DNA of 6,789 nt from CAZJBP01 sp964544115 (GCA_964544115.1 CAZJBP010000186.1:1-6789), one strand, 5' to 3'; numbered from the stretch's first letter, positions 1 through 6,567 are shown. Program-made: numbers and translations. The notes: generated from the sequence alone by a model not told the origin.

Positions 1-399
1 CTCCCGCCACTCGCGCGTGTAGCGCAGCACGATGCTGCGGCAGCGCTCGTTGAAGACGTCGACGCCCATCTTCTCGATATCGGCCTTGCCGCTGATCTTG
101 AGATCCTGCTCGACCTCGTATTCGACGGGCAGGCCATGGCAGTCCCATCCGAACCGGCGGTCCACGTAGAACCCGCGCATGGTCTGGTAACGCGGAACGA
201 TGTCCTTGATCGTGCCGGCCAGCAGGTGGCCGTAGTGCGGCAGGCCGGTCGCGAACGGCGGCCCATCGTAAAAGACGAACTCGCGCCCGCCGCGGCGCGC
301 GGCCATCGAGGCCTCGAACGTGCCGTGCTCCTTCCAGAACGCCAGCACCTCGCGCTCCACGGCGGCGAAGTCAACTTTTCCGGACACCGGTGCGTACAT
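1..399 (-). CDS. ileS: Isoleucyl-tRNA synthetase, type 2 (N-terminal part, cut by window edge)
   Basis: Cytoplasmic class I aminoacyl-tRNA synthetase that charges tRNA-Ile with isoleucine. Only the first 133 codons are present. Residues 45-58 read DGPPFATGLPHYGH, the class I ATP-binding signature of IleRS with HYGH in place of HIGH (H55, H58). It is followed by AGTIKD and by WDCHGLPVE at residues 85-93, another IleRS hallmark. An aromatic-rich FWKEHGTFE segment precedes the signature, as is usual near IleRS N-termini. ValRS and LeuRS have different wording at these sites. The FATGLPHYGH form is typical of the eukaryote-like type 2 bacterial IleRS rather than the ANGDIHIGH type 1 form. The ATG at 399 gives a family-typical N-terminus; the sequence ahead of it has only a weak ribosome-binding site. 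The gene lies 61 bases after the small lipoprotein gene on the same strand with no evident promoter between, so co-transcription is likely. The editing domain, KMSKS loop and anticodon-binding domain lie outside the window. Confidence 0.96.
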   Translation of the reverse strand, partial: MYAPVSGKVDFAAVEREVLAFWKEHGTFEASMAARRGGREFVFYDGPPFATGLPHYGHLLAGTIKDIVPRYQTMRGFYVDRRFGWDCHGLPVEYEVEQDLKISGKADIEKMGVDVFNERCRSIVLRYTREWRE

Positions 400-428
400 A
401 GGGGTTCTCACGCAAGTTTCGGACGAGT

Positions 429-444
429 GCGGCGGAACCGCCGC
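429..444 (-). other. GC hairpin in the lipoprotein-ileS gap
   Basis: A perfect inverted repeat, GCGGCGG-TT-CCGCCGC, lies in the 61-base gap ahead of ileS; as RNA it would fold as a 6-bp stem with a 4-base loop. No U-run follows on the minus strand, so it is not a standard intrinsic terminator. It could mark an mRNA processing or stability site or weak attenuation between the lipoprotein and ileS, but in GC-rich DNA it may also be chance. Confidence 0.35.
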
Positions 445-460
445 TCCATGAATCCCGGCC

Positions 461-664
461 TTAATAGCGGTCGGTCAGCCCGGGGAGGTAGGGGCTGCCT
501 TCCCATGACTGCTGGGAGTTCCAAGGCTGGTCGCTCTCGGTCGTCGCGCATCCGCTCAGCCCGATGGACGCTCCTGCAACCAGCCCCGCAACCGCGAGGG
601 CCGCACACAACCGGCGAGGGTGTGAATCGCGTCCTCGGCCGGACTCTCGGACGGCCGGGTTCAT
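461..664 (-). CDS. Small lipoprotein of unknown function (67 aa)
   Basis: Predicted lipoprotein with a 28-residue mature part after the lipidated cysteine. The N-terminus is Arg-rich (R6, R10, R12, R17, R18), followed by an Ala/Leu/Val/Gly hydrophobic stretch (about residues 19-35) and the lipobox LSGC with lipidation at C39. The +2 residue is Ala rather than Asp, which in the enterobacterial rule would not retain it in the inner membrane. The mature chain is short, polar and aromatic (SDQPWNSQQSWEGSPYLPGL), too small for an enzyme, with two Trp spaced six apart and an SPxLPG ending. The ATG at 664 is chosen because it lies two bases after the TAG of the upstream coiled-coil gene and gives a normal signal peptide. 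No ribosome-binding site is visible, so translation is probably coupled by reinitiation. A longer start at 712 would overlap that gene by 46 bases and add a basic extension. I do not recognise the family; a role with the coiled-coil protein is inferred from coupling alone. Confidence 0.8.
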   Translation of the reverse strand: MNPAVRESGRGRDSHPRRLCAALAVAGLVAGASIGLSGCATTESDQPWNSQQSWEGSPYLPGLTDRY

Positions 665-666
665 GG

Positions 667-1785
667 CTAGAAGAACACCACGTCGCCGACGGCGACCGGC
701 TGCTGCTGCCACTCGGACATGATGTCGGCCACGCCGACCTTCTGATCCGGCTTGAGCTGCGTCAGGCGGACCTTCGTCACGAAGGTGCCGTCCGCACGGC
801 GTAGATTCAGCTCGATCTTCGGCAGCGGGCGGGAGGGATCAGCGCTGGCAGGGAACACCTCGCTGATGAACGCGTCCGACAGCTTCAGCACCACGAAGTT
901 CCACTCCGGGTTAATGACCGCAACGGCCCCCTTCTCTCCCGCCGACATGAACACTTCCTGACTCCGTTCCACCTGTCCCGCAGACGGCTGTTCTTCCAGC
1001 CGGTACTTGAGGTCGCGAATTTCCAGCTTCAGCCGGCTGATGGCCACGTCGCGCTCGGCAATGTCCTTCTTCTGCAGCTCGATGGTACGGTCGCGTTCGG
1101 CCACGTTATCCTGCAGCGTCCGCTTCTCTTCTTCCAAGCCGGCGATCTGCTGCTGCAGTTCGGCGGCCTTCTGCTCCAGGGCGGCGATCTGCTGCTGCAA
1201 CTCGGCGATGCGGCCGAGCTTGCCGCGGAGATCGCCCTTCTGGCTGTTGAGGTCGTTGACCGTGTCGATCAATTCCTGCCGCAGGGCCTTGAGTTGCTCG
1301 CGGGTTTCGTTCAGGCGGTTGTACTGCGCTTCCGCCTTCTTGAGCGTGTCCGCCAGCAGCGCGTCCATCGTCCCCTCGCCCGTAGTCATCTTGTAGCCGG
1401 ACCGCGCATCGCGCTCGGGCTTCATGGTCATGGGGTCGATCTTGTAGTACTGCATCAGCTGCGCTTCGTTGCGCTTCAGATCGATGGGCTTCTGGTCGGC
1501 GCTCTCCAGCTCGTAGCGGTAGCTCTCCCAGAACTTGGCCCGGTCGGGGTTGGCCAGCGGCTCGGCGCTGACCGGCGACGTGTCCCGCTCGGGGTCGGCG
1601 GGCGCATCGCCTTTCTGGGCCTGATCAGCCTCGACCGTCCCCGCAAGCTGGGCGAGGTACTTCTCCAGAGCCTGCGTACGACCCTTTAGAAGCTCCCGCT
1701 TGTTGAACAGCAGTATGCCCAGCACCAGGGACCCGATGCTGAGAAGGAGCAGGAGGATAACGAATGCACGCAGTGCTTTGCCCAT
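667..1785 (-). CDS. Membrane-anchored coiled-coil protein with C-terminal beta domain (372 aa)
   Basis: Function unknown; the architecture suggests an envelope structural or scaffolding protein. Residues about 8-27 form one strongly hydrophobic segment directly after MGKALRA, read as an uncleaved membrane anchor with the rest outside the cytoplasm. A charged region follows, with an Asp/Pro/Ala-rich linker near residues 55-80 and an FWESYRYELES patch at about 85-95. Residues ~140-265 are a long heptad-like coiled coil rich in Glu, Gln, Leu and Lys, with repeated LQQQIA(A/G)LE units. The last ~95 residues are beta-rich and hydrophobic (AVINPEWNFVVLKL, then TKVRLTQLKP, then VGDVVFF at the C-terminus), resembling a small SH3-like barrel. 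The ATG at 1785 is preferred because GAGGG lies seven bases upstream and the anchor then begins at residue 8; a GTG at 1842 would add 19 mostly basic and polar residues. It is the first gene of a leftward operon with the 67-aa lipoprotein and ileS, divergent from the TPR gene. The sequence shows no catalytic motif. Confidence 0.88.
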   Translation of the reverse strand: MGKALRAFVILLLLLSIGSLVLGILLFNKRELLKGRTQALEKYLAQLAGTVEADQAQKGDAPADPERDTSPVSAEPLANPDRAKFWESYRYELESADQKPIDLKRNEAQLMQYYKIDPMTMKPERDARSGYKMTTGEGTMDALLADTLKKAEAQYNRLNETREQLKALRQELIDTVNDLNSQKGDLRGKLGRIAELQQQIAALEQKAAELQQQIAGLEEEKRTLQDNVAERDRTIELQKKDIAERDVAISRLKLEIRDLKYRLEEQPSAGQVERSQEVFMSAGEKGAVAVINPEWNFVVLKLSDAFISEVFPASADPSRPLPKIELNLRRADGTFVTKVRLTQLKPDQKVGVADIMSEWQQQPVAVGDVVFF

Positions 1786-1792
1786 ATCGATT

Positions 1793-1797
1793 CCCTC
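1793..1797 (-). promoter_or_regulatory. Ribosome-binding site deciding the coiled-coil gene start
   Basis: GAGGG on the minus strand lies seven bases before the ATG at 1785. It supports that start over the in-frame GTG at 1842. Confidence 0.7.
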
Positions 1798-1840
1798 GGA
1801 GCTGGCGGCGACACGACGCCGACTGTGCGATTCACGGCGC

Positions 1841-1870
1841 ACTCTTGCTCAAAGCAGGGCCGGTTGTCAA
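1841..1870 (-). promoter_or_regulatory. Possible sigma70-type promoter for the coiled-coil/lipoprotein/ileS operon
   Basis: On the minus strand a perfect TTGACA (1870-1865) lies ahead of the operon. With an 18-base spacer the -10 would be AAGAGT (1846-1841), a poor match; a 17-base spacer gives CAAGAG, which is no better. The -35 is convincing and well placed, and transcription would begin near 1834, leaving a leader of about 50 bases before the ATG at 1785. If this promoter is right, the mRNA would start downstream of the GTG at 1842 and rule out that start. The weak -10 keeps confidence low. Confidence 0.4.
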
Positions 1871-1893
1871 AGGGAAAAACGTTGGAGGGAAAA
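1871..1893. repeat. Two AGGGAAAA boxes between divergent -35 elements
   Basis: AGGGAAAA occurs at 1871-1878 and again at 1886-1893, 15 bases apart start to start. Both copies lie within the 26-base stretch between the minus-strand TTGACA and the plus-strand TTGACG. The position would suit a shared activator site or an upstream A-rich contact element. Only two short copies are seen, so chance is possible. Confidence 0.3.
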
Positions 1894-1896
1894 GGG

Positions 1897-1926
1897 TTGA
1901 CGATTTGTGGGGGGCGGGGATAGCCT
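1897..1926 (+). promoter_or_regulatory. Sigma70-type promoter of the TPR gene, probably giving a leaderless mRNA
   Basis: TTGACG (1897-1902), an 18-base G-rich spacer, then TAGCCT (1921-1926) match the same promoter style as that ahead of the isomerase gene. The usual distance from a -10 box to the first transcribed base puts the start at about 1933, which is the A of the TPR gene's ATG. No ribosome-binding site is seen in the intervening GACCGC. Confidence 0.7.
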
Positions 1927-1932
1927 GACCGC

Positions 1933-4900
1933 ATGAATACGATACGCTCCGCACGGCGGGCGCACCCGTTTCGCGCGGCGTGCCTGGTTCTGGGCCTGGC
2001 CGCGGGCCTGAGGTTGACCCCGGCGTCCGGCGCCCCGGCAGACGCCGGGGCGCGGCAGGCCGAGATGGACGAGCAATTGCAGTTCATCGACGGCCTGCGG
2101 GCGTGGGGGCTGCAGGCGTATGTCAACGACGCCATCAAAGATTTCATCGCTCGCTTCCCCGAGGCGGTCGGCCAGATCCGCGTGGCGGAACTCAAGGGGC
2201 TGCTGGCCATCGGCGATTTTGACAAGGCCAAGGCTTCCATCGCGGCCCAGGCCGACCCGAACAGCGTGGACACGTGGGCCATGAAGCTGGCGCTGGCCGA
2301 CGGCTACTACGCCTGGGGCAAGTACGGCGAGGCGCAGGGCCTCTACGAAGCCTTCTTCAAACAGTACCCCGACACTCCGCCGGCGGCTCTTAACGATTTC
2401 TTCCGCGACGCCGCCTACCGCTACGCCCAGATGCTGATGCTCATGGGCAAGGACCAGGCCGCCATCGCCGCCTACCGCGTGGCCCTGAAGGCGCAGATGG
2501 AGCGCTACGTTAGGCGCCAGCTTCTGTCGGAGATGGCCGAGCTGATCATCAAGACCGCCGAACCGCTGCCGCCCGAGAAGCGCGCGCCGCTCCTGGAAGA
2601 GGCGCGCAAGATTGCCGGGGAGATTCTGTGGGTGCGCGACCTCTGGTTCGGAAAGGCCATCGTGTTCCTGGCGCACATGGACCTGATGGAGGGCCACCCC
2701 GACCAGGCGTCGAAGCTCGTCGACGACTACAAGGAGGATCTGCAGGCCATCCATGACCAGCTGGTCGAGGACTCCAAGCAGCCCGGCAGCGAGGACCTGA
2801 CGCGCCTGAGCCCCATGGCCGAGTGCCGCTACCTCCTGGGGTCGATGATGCAGAGCGAGGCCGAGAAGATGCTGAAGGCCGGGGGCGACAAGGCCAAGAT
2901 TGTCGAGCTGCTGGCCGGCAAGGAGACGGGGCGCACGATGGAGGACGGTTCGCCCGAGCGCACCTCCGGCGCGCTGCAGCACTTCCTTACCGTGTTCGTT
3001 CTCTACCCCACCAGCCAGTGGGCGCCGGAGGCCGGCGTCCGGGCCCGCCGCGTGGAGGACGTGCTCCGCACCCAGTTCGGAGCCCGCATCAACACCTCGA
3101 TCACGGATGAGCAGATGGCTCGCGTGCGCCAATCGACCTTCCAGAGCGCGCGGGCATCGTTCAACCAGCAGCTGTTCGAGAAAGCGGTCGCCAGCTACCT
3201 CGACGCGCTGGCGCTGTTTCCCGAGAGCGAGACCTCGGTATCGGCCGTCGGCGAACTGTGCCAGTGCTACCTGGAACTGGGCGAAGAGGTGCACGCCGAC
3301 TGCGTCGCGTCGTACCTGGCCGAGCGCTTCAGCGGGAGCAAGGCCTACATGTCTGCGGCCGGCGACCAGATGATCAAGCTGGCCACCTACTGCGGCGAGC
3401 GCAAGATGCCCGACCGCCGCGACGCCTTCTACGATTACTACTTCGCCCACTTCCCCAACCACCCCCGCGTGGCGGGCATGCTGTACATGTTCGGTGAGGA
3501 GCGCACCGAAAGCCAGGACTACGACGGGGCCCTCAAGTACTACCGCGTCATCATGCAGAGCCACACCAACTCCCCGGTGTACGCCGGCGCCGCCAGCCGC
3601 ACCGCGTTTTGCTACTCGAAGATGGGCGACAGCACGAACGAGATCCGCGTGCTGCAGCAGCTGGTCGACACCCTGAAGCGCCGCGAACGGCCCGGGCACC
3701 TGTTCATCAACGCCCAGTTCCGCCTGGCGCAGGCCTACATGCGGCTGGGCGACAAGTATCTGCCGGCGGCCCACAACCGCTTTGTCGAGCTGGTCAGCCT
3801 GATCCGCAAGGACGGCAACGCGTACGCCAACTCCGCCGAGGAGCGCGAGGCCAACCAGCAGGTTCTTGAAGGGGCGCTGTTCTACAGCTCTATCTCCCTG
3901 TCGCGCGTGAAGCCGGCGGAGGACAAGGTGGTGCTGTACCAGCAGAAGGCGATCGACGGGCTGGAGGACCTGGTCAAGACCTTCCCGAAGTCGCAGTTCG
4001 CGCCGGCCGCCTTGAACCAGATCGGCACCCTGTACGTCCTGCTGGACAAGCCCGAGGAGGCACGCAAGGCGTTTGACCGCCTGCGCAAGGATTATCCGGA
4101 CACCGACGAGGCCAGGAACTCCAACTACCTTCTGGCCAAGACGCTGCTGGAACTGGGCCGCCGCGACAAGGCGGTGACCATCTTCAAGGAGATGTTCGAG
4201 GGCGCCGGATCCTACACGAGCAGCCAGATCCTGACCGCCGGCCGCGAACTGCTGAAGGCCGGCGAGGCGGAAATCTCGCTGCAGGCGTTTGAGCGCGTGG
4301 TCAAATCCGACAAGGACCGCGCCGCGCTCGAGCCGGCCACGCTGGGTAAGGGGCAGGCGCTCCTCGCCCTGGGCCGCGGCGCGGAGGCGGCCGAGACGCT
4401 CAAACGCATGCTCAACGACTACCAGAATTCCGGCTATACCGTGCCCGCGTGCCTCGCGCTGAGCCAGGCCTACGCCAAGCTCGGCGCCACTGAGTCGGAT
4501 GCGGAGAAGCGCGCCCAGTACTTCAAGGACGCGGTCAAGGCGATGAACCGGGCGCGCACGTTCGAGAAGTCGCCCGCGGGACGCGCCGCGCTCGATATCG
4601 GCGTGGCCCGCATCTACGTGAACAAGGCCGCCTCCGAGCGCCAGTTCGGCGCGCCGGCCAGCATGGCCGAGGCGCGCGGCATGGCTGTGGCCACGTACCA
4701 GACGTTGATCACGATGGCCGACCCGCGCGACGCCGAAGTCCGCAAGCACATCGAGACCGCTTACGGCGAGTGCCTGCCGTTGCTGGCCGAGATGGGGAAC
4801 TGGGAGGACGTGCTGCACGACGCCGATGCGTACCTGGAGCTGTTTCCGCGCGGCCCGTACTCCAACGAGGCGCGCGCCCAGCGCACGACGGCGCGCTCGC

Positions 4901-5055
4901 GGCTAATGGCGGCAGGCACCCTTCCGCCGGAGGCCGGAGACGCGCAGGGCGCACCCTTGACCAACGCGACGGCGCCGGCGGCAACAGAGCCGGCCCCGGC
5001 CACAACCAACGACAACGCGGCGGCGGGAGCAGAGGTCGCACCGGCTCAGCCCTGA
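1933..5055 (+). CDS. Large exported tetratricopeptide-repeat protein (1040 aa)
   Basis: Predicted periplasmic or outer-membrane-associated helical scaffold; no enzymatic motif is seen. The N-terminus is basic (MNTIRSARRAHPFRAA), then hydrophobic (ACLVLGLAAGL), with a likely signal peptidase I site at ASGA near residue 34. The rest is largely alpha-helical with TPR-like units (helix pairs ending in YP or FP plus D, E or K) at about residues 115-148, 160-193, 403-433, 513-549, 677-757, 801-855 and 953-985. Clear examples are YAWGKYGEAQGLYEAFFKQY and YVLLDKPEEARKAFDRLRKD. The repeats are irregular and widely spaced, as in TolA-associated YbgF-like or PilF-like TPR proteins, but the chain is far longer. 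The last ~45 residues are an Ala/Pro/Thr-rich low-complexity tail. The ATG at 1933 is the only start that supplies a signal peptide; it has no ribosome-binding site and sits six bases after the -10 box. The next gene follows after 38 bases on the same strand, suggesting an operon and a shared job. The specific function is not recognised. Confidence 0.92.
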   Translation: MNTIRSARRAHPFRAACLVLGLAAGLRLTPASGAPADAGARQAEMDEQLQFIDGLRAWGLQAYVNDAIKDFIARFPEAVGQIRVAELKGLLAIGDFDKAKASIAAQADPNSVDTWAMKLALADGYYAWGKYGEAQGLYEAFFKQYPDTPPAALNDFFRDAAYRYAQMLMLMGKDQAAIAAYRVALKAQMERYVRRQLLSEMAELIIKTAEPLPPEKRAPLLEEARKIAGEILWVRDLWFGKAIVFLAHMDLMEGHPDQASKLVDDYKEDLQAIHDQLVEDSKQPGSEDLTRLSPMAECRYLLGSMMQSEAEKMLKAGGDKAKIVELLAGKETGRTMEDGSPERTSGALQHFLTVFVLYPTSQWAPEAGVRARRVEDVLRTQFGARINTSITDEQMARVRQSTFQSARASFNQQLFEKAVASYLDALALFPESETSVSAVGELCQCYLELGEEVHADCVASYLAERFSGSKAYMSAAGDQMIKLATYCGERKMPDRRDAFYDYYFAHFPNHPRVAGMLYMFGEERTESQDYDGALKYYRVIMQSHTNSPVYAGAASRTAFCYSKMGDSTNEIRVLQQLVDTLKRRERPGHLFINAQFRLAQAYMRLGDKYLPAAHNRFVELVSLIRKDGNAYANSAEEREANQQVLEGALFYSSISLSRVKPAEDKVVLYQQKAIDGLEDLVKTFPKSQFAPAALNQIGTLYVLLDKPEEARKAFDRLRKDYPDTDEARNSNYLLAKTLLELGRRDKAVTIFKEMFEGAGSYTSSQILTAGRELLKAGEAEISLQAFERVVKSDKDRAALEPATLGKGQALLALGRGAEAAETLKRMLNDYQNSGYTVPACLALSQAYAKLGATESDAEKRAQYFKDAVKAMNRARTFEKSPAGRAALDIGVARIYVNKAASERQFGAPASMAEARGMAVATYQTLITMADPRDAEVRKHIETAYGECLPLLAEMGNWEDVLHDADAYLELFPRGPYSNEARAQRTTARSRLMAAGTLPPEAGDAQGAPLTNATAPAATEPAPATTNDNAAAGAEVAPAQP

Positions 5056-5080
5056 ACAGACCGATCCAGACGAGAAACAC

Positions 5081-5085
5081 GAGGA
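5081..5085 (+). promoter_or_regulatory. Ribosome-binding site deciding the 270-aa protein start
   Basis: GAGGA lies eight bases before the ATG at 5094. It selects that codon over the ATG immediately after it and over in-frame starts far upstream inside the TPR gene. Confidence 0.7.
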
Positions 5086-5093
5086 TATTCATC

Positions 5094-5906
5094 ATGATGA
5101 CGAAAACCTACGGGACCAAGGGCCCTGCGGCATGGGTAGCAGCGGCGATCGTGGCGGCACTGGCGGCCCACGCACAAGCCGTGCCGGGCACCATCACCAA
5201 GACCGACGGCACCGAGCTCTCGGGCGACCTGACCTGGTTCGGTGCCACGCAGGAGTACGACATCAACATCGGCAGCGTGAACACGAAGGTGTCCGCCCGG
5301 CTGGTGGCCAAGGTCCAGACCCAGAAACCGGCCGACTTCGACAAGGCGGTGAACGCCGTCAAGACCAAGCAGTACGCGGCCGCCATCAGCCCGCTGAAGA
5401 ACATCGTCGGGACTTACGAGATGCTGGGCTGGGACGTGCCGGCCGCCCGCTGGCTGGCCGAGGCCTACCTGAACCTGAACCAGGCGAAGGACGCCATTGA
5501 TATGTGCGACAAGGTCATCCGGACGAACCCGGAGGCCAAGACATCGGGCGAACTGGCCAACATCTACTGGGAGGCGCTGCGCCGGGACGGGCGCGAGGCC
5601 ATGCTGCAGCGGGTTCTCAGCGAAGCGGTCAAGACCGGCGGACGGGAAGTGGCGGCCGTGGCCCAGCTCAAGCGGGCCGACATGGACCGCGCCAAGGGCG
5701 ACGTGAAGAAGGCGCTCAAGGACGGCTACCTGCGCACGGCGATCCTGTTCCAGGACGTGAAGTCGGTCCAGCCCGAGGCGCTGACCAAGGCGGCCGAATG
5801 CTTCCAGCAGCTCGGACAGCAGTCCTACGCCGATAAGATGCGCAAGGAGCTGCTGGAGAAATACCCCGAGAGCGACGAGGCCCGCAAGATCCGCGGCGGC
5901 GCGTGA
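5094..5906 (+). CDS. Exported protein with N-terminal beta segment and TPR-like helices (270 aa)
   Basis: Predicted periplasmic protein of unknown function. Residues 1-29 are a signal peptide: a short basic start (K4, K9), an Ala/Val/Ile core and cleavage after HAQA. Residues ~30-80 are predicted beta strands (GTITKTDGTELSGDLTWFG, then YDINIGSV, then KVSARLVAKVQ), resembling a small SH3- or Sm-like barrel found at the N-terminus of some exported proteins. From about residue 84 the chain is helical with degenerate TPR-like units (for example KQYAAAISPLKNIV, then LAEAYLNLNQAKDAIDMCDK), ending in a classic YPESDEARKI unit. The ATG at 5094 has GAGGA eight bases upstream; the open frame extends upstream but only inside the TPR gene. 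It lies 38 bases after that gene, so the two are probably one transcript and may form one complex. In Verrucomicrobiota, pairs like this can sit near ExbB/ExbD/TonB-type genes, but none is visible here, so that link is only a suggestion. The stop codon lies in the loop of a GC hairpin. Confidence 0.9.
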   Translation: MMTKTYGTKGPAAWVAAAIVAALAAHAQAVPGTITKTDGTELSGDLTWFGATQEYDINIGSVNTKVSARLVAKVQTQKPADFDKAVNAVKTKQYAAAISPLKNIVGTYEMLGWDVPAARWLAEAYLNLNQAKDAIDMCDKVIRTNPEAKTSGELANIYWEALRRDGREAMLQRVLSEAVKTGGREVAAVAQLKRADMDRAKGDVKKALKDGYLRTAILFQDVKSVQPEALTKAAECFQQLGQQSYADKMRKELLEKYPESDEARKIRGGA

Positions 5907-5918
5907 CCGCCGCCGCGG
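5891..5918. terminator. GC-rich hairpin at the convergent gene junction (possible bidirectional terminator)
   Basis: A perfect 11-bp inverted repeat, 5891-5901 with 5908-5918, is made only of G and C with a 6-base loop (CGTGAC). The loop holds the TGA of the 270-aa protein, and the left arm encodes its last Arg-Gly-Gly-Ala. On the minus strand the stem begins 16 bases after the isomerase stop. There is no T-run on the plus side and only a short ATCTT on the minus side. It may block both converging transcripts, act with Rho, or protect 3' ends; it is not a textbook intrinsic terminator. Confidence 0.5.
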
Positions 5919-5934
5919 CGCCCGCTCAGCCCGG

Positions 5935-6567
5935 TTACCGCTTCATCAGCGCGTCAAACGCGGCTTGGTCGTCGGCAAAGGCCTTGGCCTTGTCACCCAC
6001 GCGGATGATCTCGACGGCCTTGATCGCGTCGCCCGTCTGGATGGCGTTCACCACATCCTGCCCCTTGACGACGTGCCCGAAGACGGTGTGCTTGCCGTCC
6101 AGCCACGGCGTGGCCTTGTGCGTGATGAAGAACTGGCTGCCGTTGGTCCCGGGGCCGGCATTGGCCATGGACAGGACGCCCGGCTCGGAGTGGCGCAGCG
6201 AGGCCACGATCTCATCCCGGAACTGGTAGCCCGGGCCGCCGGTGCCCGTTCCCTGCGGGCATCCGCCCTGGATCATGAAATCGGCAATCACGCGATGGAA
6301 CTTCAGCCCGTCGTAGAAGGGCTGCATCGGGCGGACCTTGGTGCGCAGCTTGCCCTCCGCCAGGCCGGCGAAGTTGCACACGGTCAGCGGAGTCTTCTCG
6401 AACTCGAGACTGCAGAGGATCTCGCCCTTGCCGGTCACGAACTTCGCGTAAAGCCCGTCCGGCAGCGCCGCGGCGCTGTCCGCCGGCGCGTTGGTCTGGG
6501 CACACACCACCCCGGCCATCGTCATGAATAGAATCGCAACCGGCAGAATTTCCCACATCATCTTCAT
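5935..6567 (-). CDS. Exported cyclophilin-type peptidyl-prolyl cis-trans isomerase (210 aa)
   Basis: Catalyses cis-trans isomerisation of Xaa-Pro bonds, assisting folding of exported proteins. Residues 1-23 are a signal peptide (MKMM, hydrophobic core, then GVVCA) with a likely signal peptidase I cut before Q24. The cyclophilin domain spans about 38-190. It has FHRVI at 90-94 with the catalytic Arg at 92, DFMIQGG at 96-102, GTGTGGPGYQF at 106-116, MANAGPGTNGSQFFIT at 134-149, and W155 in PWLDGKHTVFG, the Trp linked to cyclosporin binding in the family. All expected active-site positions look intact. The ATG at 6567 has GGAGG six bases upstream, and a promoter lies about 65 bases further on. 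The 20-residue acidic/Ala tail after the domain (KAFADDQAAFDALMKR) is short and ordinary. The gene is transcribed alone, convergent with the TPR pair; a role in folding those exported proteins is possible but rests on proximity only. VVC is a poor lipobox, so a lipoprotein is less likely. Confidence 0.95.
   Translation of the reverse strand: MKMMWEILPVAILFMTMAGVVCAQTNAPADSAAALPDGLYAKFVTGKGEILCSLEFEKTPLTVCNFAGLAEGKLRTKVRPMQPFYDGLKFHRVIADFMIQGGCPQGTGTGGPGYQFRDEIVASLRHSEPGVLSMANAGPGTNGSQFFITHKATPWLDGKHTVFGHVVKGQDVVNAIQTGDAIKAVEIIRVGDKAKAFADDQAAFDALMKR

Noticed and set aside
400..460. T-box riboswitch ahead of ileS
   Set aside because: The gap is only 61 bases, with no T-box consensus and no antiterminator/terminator pair; the gene appears to be inside an operon.
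136..804. A 222-codon plus-strand open frame
   Set aside because: It runs antisense across ileS, the lipoprotein and the end of the coiled-coil gene, all of which have clear protein signatures; its own translation is low-complexity and Arg/Gly-rich.
1786..1842. GTG start at 1842 for the coiled-coil protein
   Set aside because: It would place 19 basic and polar residues before the membrane anchor; the ATG at 1785 has GAGGG seven bases upstream and the proposed promoter would start transcription downstream of 1842.
1867..4818. A 983-codon minus-strand open frame lying antisense to the TPR gene
   Set aside because: In GC-rich genes with strong third-position bias, long antisense frames arise by chance. 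Its translation is rich in Leu, Val, His, Arg and Gln without domain features, and it has no promoter or ribosome-binding site, while the opposite strand has a signal peptide and TPR units.
4770..5093. N-terminal extension of the 270-aa protein back to 4770
   Set aside because: The extension lies inside the TPR gene in another frame, and a signal peptide plus a well-spaced GAGGA support the ATG at 5094.
6499..6567. Lipoprotein signal in the isomerase (Cys22)
   Set aside because: The residues before the Cys are GVV; a lipobox needs Gly, Ala or Ser at -1. A signal peptidase I site after VCA fits better.
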